Assembly (NCBI GenBank): GCA_036186865.1
Contig: AP025040.1
Coordinates: forward strand, 17,308,811-17,372,810
Source: Eustoma russellianum
Taxonomy: Eukaryota; Streptophyta; Magnoliopsida; Gentianales; Gentianaceae
DNA length: 64,000 nt
Reading direction: 5' to 3'
Within the stretch, counting starts at the first letter, position 1. Each line of letters opens with the position of its first letter. Positions 55,885 through 64,000 of the stretch are shown piece by piece. The translations under genes were made by a program, and so were the position numbers. The notes under the pieces were generated by a model. That model did not search any database and had not been told where the DNA came from. It saw only the letters and a list, made by a program, of their open reading frames with translations.

Positions 55885-57816
55885 ATGGCAACCACTAGTT
55901 ACAAAACCGAGCAAGAAGGAATGTCAACTGTAAAGCCTCCTCTTTTTGATGGTGAGTCTTTTATACAGTGGAAACTTAGAATGAAACTTTTCTTTATGGC
56001 TATTGATATTGATTTGTGGTTTATTAGAGAGGACGGTCTCTTCGTTCCTTCTAAGTTATCTACTGTTGATGGTGTCACACTAGAAGTCATAAAACCGAAA
56101 CAAGAATACACTAGTGATGACAAAAAGAGATTAAGTATGAATGCTAGAGCAATGCAACTTCTTTTAAACGGGTTGAGTAATGAAGTTATGTGTCTAACTG
56201 CTCTAATGCCCAAGAGAGGTAGAGAATTCTTGAGATGAAACATGAAGGGACTAGTCAAGTAAAGAGTCTAAAATAAATATGCTTATGTCTACTCTTGAGT
56301 CTTTTAAATTATTGCCTAATGAATCTATCGTTGATATGGACTTATGATTGACTAACATCTATAATTCTCTTGAGTCTCTTGGCAAAGCTTTTTCTACACA
56401 GGAAAAGGTTCAAAAGGTGCGAAGAAGTCTCCCATCCGAATGAGATTCAAAAGTCACTGCAATCGAAGAAAGTAAGGATACTAAATCAATAAAGATGGAG
56501 GAATTAATCGCATCATTGAAGGTATATGAAAACAAACTCATTTTAAGAAATTCTGAATCTACTTCTAAACATGATAATGCTATAGCGTTTAAATCAAATC
56601 AATACGTCTCTACCTCTTATGATCCCGTAGATGACAGTGACACAGATTCCAATGATGAAGATCTAATCACAATGGCTAAAAGATTAAGAAAGATCATGAG
56701 AAAATCGATTAAAAAAAATCTAAGCCTACTTTATCTAAGAATCATAGAAATAAAAATGATGAAGATATTAAATGTTATACTTGTGGAAGACTTGGACATA
56801 TCTCTTATGACTACCCGAATAAGGACAAAATAATGAACAAAAACCATGACAAGGATCGGACAAAAACTAGGCTTGTCTCAGAACCTAAACAAAGGAGAAG
56901 AGCCTTTAAAGCCTCCACATGGATTGATTCATCTGATTCTGAGACTGAAGGAACCGAAGAAGAAACGACACAAGTATGCTTTACATCTAAGGCATCAAAT
57001 GAGGTATCTTCTGACTCTGATTCTGATTCTGAGCTTTCTGACAATGATTTATTTTGTCAATATCTTGAGTTGCATAAGTTTTCTAAGACTCTTGCAAAAG
57101 AAAAGAAACGATTAATTAAAGACAAGAAGTTGTTAGAATCTTCTAACACAAATCTTGTATCTCAATTAAACGATTCAAAAGAAGAGTCGTCTTGCATGAT
57201 AAATTCATTAAAGTCTGAAATTTCATCTTTAACGACGGAAAATAATGAAATGAAATCTGAGATTTCAAATTTGAAATCAATAAATGCAGATTTAGAAAAA
57301 ATTGTAAAACAATTTGATACGGGTACAAACATGCTAGATCGCATCATCTCCTCACAAAAGCATGAAAGCGGCAAAACTGGAGCCGCATACGTTGAAGAGA
57401 ATAATGTACAAAATAAGGCTACAAAATTTATTTTATCTACATCTAAGAAACCGCATGCAACTATACAACCTCAGAAGAAGACTAGTAGACCACTCATCTC
57501 ATCTCATCGTGCTTCTTATTCTTCATATCATACAAAATACAATCATGTGCCGTATAGATATGAAAGGAAACCATTTATGCATATTCGACGATCATACAAC
57601 AAAAATGCATTTAGATCACACACTATGCACACAAACACAAATGCATATCAAAAACAAAAATCTTAGCATGAGCATGATGGCATTCTCAGATATAGGCAAA
57701 ACGTATTTGGACCTAATGTCTATTATATTGCTTCTTCATCTCTTTTCTCACCTTTTGTAAGACCGAGAAAGGTCACCCAAGTTTGGGTACCAAAAGGTAC
57801 ATTTGAAAAGAGTTGA
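55885..57816 (+). pseudogene. C2 gag, frameshifted, with mutated zinc knuckle
   Basis: The ATG at 55885 (MATTSYKTEQEGMSTVKPPLF) is the first after the PBS. The capsid-like part includes DGESFIQWKLRMKLFFMAIDIDLW and ends in a frame break near 56225. Further pieces follow (INMLMSTLESFKLLPNES; LITMAKRLRKIMRKS). The zinc knuckle at 56773-56814 reads C-x2-C-x4-H-x4-Y, the last Cys changed to Tyr. A long coiled coil (56833-57400; SLKSEISSLTTENNEMKSEI) follows, then a basic His/Tyr/Arg-rich part. It ends with VTQVWVPKGTFEKS and a stop at 57814-57816. VWVPK is the usual sequence just before protease in SIRE-type gag-pol, so pol is cleanly absent. Confidence 0.85.
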
Positions 57817-58105
57817 ATAAATAACCCACCTTAAGACACACCTGAAATGCATGATTTCTATATACTATAAACTGCTATTTCTTTCCATTTGTACTTGTGC
57901 TTTTGATATCATTTACAAAATAAAAGGGGAGAGAGAGATCATGATTTAAGGGGGAGAGAGAGAGCATGATTGCATGATTTAAGGTGGAGCACACGATGCA
58001 CACGATACTATAAAATTCAATCATATTTGTGAATAATTGGAGTGGGAGCGATCATATATAAATCATGAACTAATGTTATTTTTTAAATCATCAAAAGGGA
58101 GATAT
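57817..58105 (+). other. C2 3' untranslated region with polypurine tracts
   Basis: AAAAGGGGAGAGAGAG and AAGGGGGAGAGAGAGAG near 57920-57965, and AAAAGGGAGATAT at 58093-58105 next to the LTR. No ORF. Confidence 0.75.
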
Positions 58106-59190
58106 TATTGAGAAAAATTGTTTGAATGATTTACAAATACATGATTTAAATAGTACGAGTTTACGAAATGCATGACAAAATCATTATTTGACGCGTTTTA
58201 TGTGATAAACATGCCTCATATGTTTATATATATTGTTGCCGTACTAACAAGCCATGAAGCGTTAAAGCTTACATCATATAGAAAACATTTGTTGTCTTTG
58301 AACTATTTTCAGGTGCCACAATTAATGAACTAATCTAGTTCATTAAGTGAAGTGCTTAAGTTAATGAATTAACTAGTTCATTAAATGGAGATATATTTGG
58401 ACAAAGCTTTATGGCAAAAAATTTGGAAATGGAAAGTCTCCTTGCTACTCAGCTCACACGCCTACATATATATTATATATATATTTTTAGATTTTTTTAA
58501 AAAGGCACAATACACATATACTCCGACGTACTACCGACCGTTACATATATTACAAATGTACGTCAACGTCACACCACTATATACACCTCATATTTATGAG
58601 TATATTCAGGTCTTATATCATATGATATAAGTCATGGTGATGATAAAATTATAACGACACGTTACAAGGTTATAAACAAAAAATTGTCGTATCGGGTGAC
58701 TATTGAAACTTCACAGACGTGTCACGCACTTGCCATATAAAGATGGCCAGCCCATATACTTCAAAAATAGCCAAAAATTTCGTGGCTCACATGTTCAAAT
58801 CAGCCACTAAAGCATTCTATGTTGGCACACACAAATCAACCACAATTTAGGCCAAATTTGTGGAGATTTCAAATCCAATTCTTTTAAGCACATGGGGTGC
58901 CTATACCATCAGCCATTAGTGCTGAATATACACTTTATTTTATGTACATTATGTGCAACATAATATATATGACATGTGCAAAATATTTGAATTTAATCAG
59001 AGAAAAATCGCGTAATCGACAAAAGTCGAAAATTCGGTTTTCTGCAAACACAACACATGAAATGTTTTTGGCATGAGTTGTAACATGTATCTAGACACTT
59101 TTTACACATTCAAGACATGTTAAAGTGTACTATAAAATTCAAATTAGGGCTGATTTGAATTTACCATGTATGTGTAATTTTTGTGCATTA
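58106..59190 (+). mobile_element. C2 3' LTR, first 1,085 bp
   Basis: It follows 53150-54218 closely. Its first bases read TATTGAG where the 5' LTR has TGTTGAG, so the terminal TG is mutated. It stops at the poly-T end of L3. Confidence 0.87.
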
Positions 59191-59223
59191 TTTTTTTTAT
59201 GAAAGCAAATTTTATTAAAAGTC

Positions 59224-59240
59224 CTCACTTATGGTGTGAG
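59224..59240 (-). other. 3'-terminal stem-loop of L3
   Basis: On the minus strand CTCAC and GTGAG flank ACCATAA, a perfect 5-bp stem in sequence homologous to the L1/L2 end. Confidence 0.6.
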
Positions 59241-59255
59241 AAAACCATATTACAT

Positions 59256-59900
59256 CTATGGGAATGTCATCGTAAGCAAATAGCGCATGAAGCGATGCAG
59301 GTATGTGCAACCTCCAGTCATATATGATATGTCCATTAAAACCTTGTCAAGTAAAACCACCCTTGTGGCTAAAACCTTGACGAAGGAAAAAGCATACATA
59401 TTTATATGACGAGACGGTTGATAAAAGCTCGAATAAAAAGAAATAAAGGAATGGAACAGCACATCCCTAAACAATGGAGGCTTCAAGATGCAGATGGAGT
59501 CGAATGTATCAGCAAACTGGCAGAGACCTTCCCGTGTCCTCCATCGCATCTCCAAGGCAGTACCTCGCACACCAATTAGATCATTAACCCAGCTACCTTT
59601 ATTGGCCCTAAGAAAAGCTTTAGGAGAAGAAAACCATACCCAAGTTGCCCATAGCCAAACGACCATGGGCAACCTCCAACTGAATTTGCAGCAATGATGA
59701 GTCCAAAAAGACAGCAACATATGTCTTGTTTGTTCCTCAGCGAACGTGCAAAAAATAAAGACGTTACCTACGGACACAGCGAAAAGAATAATGAAAGCAA
59801 GGCAGAGACACGTAAAGCATGAAGAAAAGAAGACATACCAAGGCTGCTTACACCAACTGCTGGCATATGCAACCCCCAAAATTGCACACCATTTCATCAT
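59256..59900 (-). CDS. LINE L3 ORF3-position frame, hypothetical hydrophobic protein
   Basis: 214 codons; the ATG at 59900 is 14 bases after the ORF2 stop. It has a hydrophobic, Cys/Trp/Phe-rich N-terminus with a likely membrane segment (CFTCLCLAFIILFAVSVGNVFIF). The end shares INMYAFSFVKVLATRVV and KVLM with L1 and L2, then departs by a frameshift. It lacks the repeated GAGR-type motif and the GC-rich hairpins. Its position right after ORF2 is the same as in L1 and L2. I do not recognise a family, and a structured or T-rich 3' UTR remains possible. Confidence 0.42.
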   Translation of the reverse strand: MMKWCAILGVAYASSWCKQPWYVFFSSCFTCLCLAFIILFAVSVGNVFIFCTFAEEQTRHMLLSFWTHHCCKFSWRLPMVVWLWATWVWFSSPKAFLRANKGSWVNDLIGVRGTALEMRWRTREGLCQFADTFDSICILKPPLFRDVLFHSFISFYSSFYQPSRHINMYAFSFVKVLATRVVLLDKVLMDISYMTGGCTYLHRFMRYLLTMTFP

Positions 59901-59914
59901 AGTCGCAGATTAGG

Positions 59915-62900
59915 TTAAGAAGCATCCAGAATCAAGGAGCCTCGTACATCGCAAGGCAACGAAGCTTCTGATGTATAGAGTTGGACTCCTGTAGCGTGGA
60001 GTCCATATCGTGCTAAACCATGCGTAGCCGTGTTTGCCTCACGTGGGCAATAACAAAGAGTAGAAGTATTGAGACGCAACAACATTGTAGCTCTTTGTAT
60101 ATCCAAAAGTAGTGAACCTGTGTAGCGTGAAGGATGACGCACCAAATGAAGAAACTGATGGCAATCCGTTTCTACATACAGCCCATCATAAGTCATGACA
60201 TAGTAAATAAGGGAGAACAACAAAGCCATCAATTCAGCTTGAACCAGAGAAACACATGGCAGTACATAACAAACAGCCGAAATAAAATGTCCGAATTCAT
60301 CACACAGAATAGCACCTGCAGCAGCTTTGTTGCGGCCTACAGTAGCATCCACACTCAATTTCATTCTGCCGAAAGTGGGCAATGTCCATTTAACCAATCT
60401 ATGTCGGCATAATTTTAACCGTGGTGAAAATTCTTGAGCAACTAGATGAGGTAGAGACTGAGAGAATTTACGACCTTGCATAGATGCACACCACGTGTAT
60501 ACAGTTGTACGAATCTGATGAAATAAGCTGCTAGCCAAGAAGGTGTTTTCTCCAAACTTGATGGAGGTATACTCTTTCCAAATTACCCAAGTAACTAATG
60601 CTGGGACCACCACCCGTAAATGACCCTGCATTGTAGCAGCCGAAGCTTGACGCCACCAGCAATACAGATAAGCTTGGATAGTAGTGTGATGTGGCATAGG
60701 GCCCAAGAACAAGGTTGCTACTTGAATCCACGTTGACTTGACTACTGGGCAATGCAAAAATATATGGTCTCTAGTATCCGACTGCGTTAAACAGAAAACA
60801 CATTGAGATGGATATATTGCCTGCCATGCTCAAAGATTATTTGTTAATGGAAGAGAATGACACCATAAACGCCACAAAAACACTTTCACCCCCGGGGGTG
60901 ATGTGGTCCACCAAATATGTTTTGAGAAAGAAAATAAAGGGGATTGCGAATGTAACAGCGAATAAGCTGACTTAATAGTATATTGTCCACTCGGGTCAGC
61001 AACCCAATGAAAGCCATCATGAGAAGAGTCAACATTATCCTACATGTAGCTATGAATATCACAAATGCGCTTCCAAACAGATGAGTCATAAATATGTGCA
61101 TAAGTGTCCCTCCTTCGGCCATATTTAGCTCAGCTAAATATAGCCCATAACGAATCAGAGGTGTGACATTTCCACCATAAGTGCCCGTCATATACTTTTT
61201 GAATCAACTCTAAATTGCGTATACCCAAACCTCCATTCTCAATGGGTCGACAAACTTGGGTCCAAGACATCCAATGATGCTGTCCATTCCATAAGAAAGA
61301 AGACATTTTCTTATTCAAAACGTTTATGACACTTTTAGGTAATCTTGAACTTGCTATAATGTGTATTGGCATAGTAGCCAAAACATGCTTGATAAGGACC
61401 ACCCGACCTGCCATGGAAAGCAACTTTGACGACCAAGCATTAAGGCGCTTGTCAAAGTGTTCTAATAGAGCTGTACAATATGCTGAACGGTTAATACCCT
61501 TGTGTAAGAACAACCCAAGATACTTAATGGGTAAAGTATCCAAACGCATGCCAAGCTGCTGCGCGACTCGTGGTCCTACCACATTTTTCCCTACCACCAA
61601 TTGACTCTTGTGAAAGTTTACTAATTGTCCTAAAGCAGACTGATAGATATCCAAAAATTGACGAAACTTTTGCATGTTAGATGTACTGCCATTCAGAAAG
61701 ACCACCAAGTCATCTACAAAGCCCAAATGAGATACCTGTGGTACACGACCCACTTGAAAGCCCCGTAATTCACCCGAACGCATTAATGCATTAATGCCAC
61801 GAGAAAAACCTTCTGAGGCCAAAATAAATAACAATGGTGATAACGGATCTCCCTGCTTGACCCCTCGGGTGACTGGAAAAAATCCCACAGGCTTACCATT
61901 GATGAGTACCGAGCATCGAGTAGCCGATAGATTGTTCAGGATAATCCGCACAAGTTTGGCATCCAATCCAAATTTCAGCAAAAGCTGACGAAGATATGTC
62001 CAATCCACTCTATCAAAAGCCTTTGCCATATCTAGTTTAACAATAACATGACCTCCATGAACATGCTTATCTAGCATATGAACCATTTCCTGAGCTAACA
62101 AAATATGATCAGCAATACCACGGCCCTTTAGAAATCCCGCATGTTCCGAAGATATAAGTCGTGGGAGAAAATCCGCCAAACGCGTTGCTAAAAGACGGGT
62201 GATAACTTTGGCCAAAAAGTTAGTCAAGAAAATGGGACGGAAATCATTAAATGATTGAGGATTCGATACCTTTGGAATGAGAGTAATAAGAGACGTCGCA
62301 AGTTGATTATGTGGCCGCACTCCAAGAAAGAATTCTTGGACTGCTTTATGCACATCAGTTTTTATGATAAGCCAGAATTTACGATAGAACAAACCGGAGA
62401 ATCCATCTGGGCCAGCTGCACGGGAAGGACTTAGCTCCGAAACTGCACTCTGTACTTCTTGGAGATCCGGCAAGGCCATCAACATTTCATTGTCTGCCTG
62501 CGTTAAGATAGTGGGAATATACTGAAGCAAAGATGATGGATCTGACAATTGTTCCGCTGTAAATAAGGATTGATAGTAATGAACTGCATGCTGCTCAATG
62601 TCTACATTGTGTTGATATTCCACGCCACTGGAGTCAACTATTCTGCTAATTGTCTGACGACTTCGTTTATCCTTGACTATTTGATGATAATAGCATGTGT
62701 TTGCGTCACCCTCTTGCATCCACTTTACATTTGCTTTTTTGCTTCCAGAATAGTGTAGCTCGATGCTGCAGTTTTAGTAAGGAATCCATACTACGATGAT
62801 ACAACTCGCAGGACTCAGCAGTGGGACGATTATCATACTCCCTCTCGCAGCGAAGTGTCTCCATTTTGGCTTGTGCAATAGCATCAAAAATATTGCCAAA

Positions 62901-63760
62901 GACATCCTTATTCCATTGCTTTAAATGTTGCTTGAGCTGCCGAAGTTTGATGTAGAACCCTTTCATACCACCTATCGTGTCAAAAGATTGCCAGTGGTGT
63001 GAAACAAAATGATAAAAGTCTGAATGAGTGGTCCATACGTCCAAATACCGAAAAGAAGCTGTATGACCAGATCTGTCGGCTATACATTCAAGATAGATGG
63101 GACAATGATCCGATGTTGTGTGACTAAGATGCTGATATGAGACAGCCGTAAATAGATCAAAGAAACTAGACGTACAAAGGTATCTATCCAATCTCCGCCA
63201 AACACGGCCAAGGCCTCTTCCATCACTCCAAGTAAACGTCGAACCTTGATAATTAATAGGCTGAAGAGAACATGAAGATACACAATCATTAAAGTCCTGC
63301 AATGTTCGGAGAGGAGGGGAAGATCGACCTTTATGCTCGTCTAATGATAGAAAAGTATTAAAATCTCCCCCTAATAGCCAAGGGACATCAATCTCAGATG
63401 TATTGCCATAATATCTTCCCAAAGAGGACGACGTGACGCAACAATATGTAAGCTGTAAACAAAAGTACTGTAAAAACGATCGCCTGTGGGGATCCACTGG
63501 AATTGAATTGAATGATTTTGAACCCCCAAACGTTCCACCTCCAAACGTAAAAATGCTGCACTCCAGAAAATCCATTTTTTATCATGACAAACAGAAACTG
63601 CTTGTGTGAAACTGAGTTTTAGACGATAAGACACCAACAAAGATGGCCTCAATTTAGGTTCAATGAGAACTAAGATATGTAAATGATAGCGATGTAATAA
63701 CGATAAGAGACGCTGTAGTGAAGTGCGAATACCCCAGACATTCCAAATCATAATCTTCAT
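59915..63760 (-). pseudogene. LINE L3 ORF2: endonuclease-RT-zinc finger-RNase H, frameshifted
   Basis: It starts at 63760 in an ATGA overlap with ORF1 (MKIMIWNVWGIRTSLQRL). The endonuclease has LIEPKLRP and, after a frameshift near 63400-63500, GDFNTFLSLDEH and TSDHCPIYLE. A second break is near 62710. RT (61130-62700) is open for over 500 codons: AAGPDGFSGLFYRKFW, PIFLTNFLAKVITRLLATRL, VKLDMAKAFDRVDW, GVKQGDPLSPLLFILASEGF. The catalytic box reads FVDD where L1 has YADD. Breaks near 61130 and 60880 precede the zf-RVT (CVFCLTQSDTRDHIFLHC, near 60740-60800) and RNase H (LSVDATVG, AELMAL, ETDCHQF). It ends at 59915. Inactive because of at least three frameshifts. Confidence 0.9.
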
Positions 63761-64000
63761 TGAGTTGATAAGCAATCAAAAGAGTTAGAGAGTGTTGCCC
63801 TTGATCTTGTGAGTGGTGGAGAAGAGGGTTCTAAATGACGACGTTGACGACGAAGAAGACGGGGTGGCACTTGGAAAGGTGTGTCTGGGTGTCTATCTGT
63901 GGGCGTAGCTGCCTGGTCACCACCAACGGGGCTATGATCTGAGGAAATAACTGCCTGCATAATTTAAGTAAGGACCTCTGATATAACTACTGCAGCAGAA
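63757..64000 (-). pseudogene. LINE L3 ORF1, C-terminal part (runs off window)
   Basis: Open on the minus strand from at least 63960 to the stop at 63757. It has a proline-rich stretch with the basic segment PRLLRRQRRHLEPSSPPLTRSRA, matching the tail pattern of L1 ORF1 (PRRKRRTRKELPPLPPSNILTRSA). Its stop overlaps the ORF2 start as ATGA. The DUF4283-like and zinc knuckle parts lie beyond the edge. Confidence 0.72.

Larger units (their letters stand above)
53150..59190 (+). mobile_element. Copia element C2, gag-only, with 3' LTR cut by L3
   Basis: 5' LTR 53150-55828, PBS at 55831, gag 55885-57816, polypurine tracts, 3' LTR from 58106, interrupted at 59190 by L3. The internal region is only 2,277 bp and contains no protease, integrase, RT or RNase H. 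LTRs differ by about 6-7 per 100 in the first stretch I compared, plus a 20-bp indel, so the insertion is not very recent. Confidence 0.88.
59191..64000 (-). mobile_element. LINE L3, minus strand, 5' end outside window
   Basis: The left end is a T run (59191-59198), the A tail on the minus strand. Then follow the conserved 3' end, ORF3, a frameshifted ORF2 and the ORF1 C-terminus up to the window edge. Same layout as L1 but diverged. It is inserted in the 3' LTR of C2. Confidence 0.92.

Overview
This window is plant (angiosperm, probably eudicot) repeat DNA with no host gene, tRNA or rRNA that I can recognise. It is AT-rich with GC-rich islands inside LTRs. Every coding stretch belongs to a retrotransposon: Ty1/copia (C1, C2), Ty3/gypsy of the chromodomain-bearing Tekay/Del type (G0-G4), and L1-type LINEs (L1, L2, L3; these labels are mine). 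The LTR primer sites match initiator tRNA-Met (TGGTATCAGAGC), as is usual in plants.

Region 1-27,280 is a tandem copia array of the form internal(A)-LTR-internal(B)-LTR-start of a third internal. The C1 element is SIRE-like: gag with two zinc knuckles, then protease, integrase, RT and RNase H, then a separate downstream ORF. In both internal copies a gypsy element sits at the same gag position. It is a solo LTR in copy A (G0, 175-2304) and a complete element on the minus strand in copy B (G1, 10671-20111). The shared site implies this order: C1 inserted, gypsy inserted into it, the whole was duplicated, and one gypsy collapsed to a solo LTR. An assembly artefact is the alternative.

Region 27,281-30,125 holds plus-strand gypsy pieces (G4). 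Part of it is enclosed by a 49-bp inverted repeat copied from copia gag, a complex rearrangement junction.

Region 30,126-64,000 is a nested stack. G2 (gypsy, minus) contains the full-length LINE L1 (34,623-41,201) in its internal region, and its right LTR is interrupted by G3 (gypsy, minus). G3 contains a 5'-truncated LINE, L2, in its LTR, and is interrupted in gag by C2, a gag-only copia. The 3' LTR of C2 is interrupted by L3 (minus), which runs off the window. The missing right halves are predicted to follow in order beyond base 64,000.

The most interesting points are these. (1) G1 and G3 gag-pol carry short GT-AG introns at homologous positions and phases; the first lies exactly between Gag and protease, so splicing could set Gag versus Gag-Pol output. 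(2) The LINEs carry a third ORF directly after ORF2. In L1 and L2 the same segment holds three evenly placed GC-rich hairpins with a compensatory base-pair change. (3) The copia LTR carries an array of perfect palindromes whose arms co-vary, and a second palindrome cluster precedes its downstream ORF. (4) L1 has intact ORF1 and ORF2 joined by an ATGA overlap and may be, or recently have been, active.
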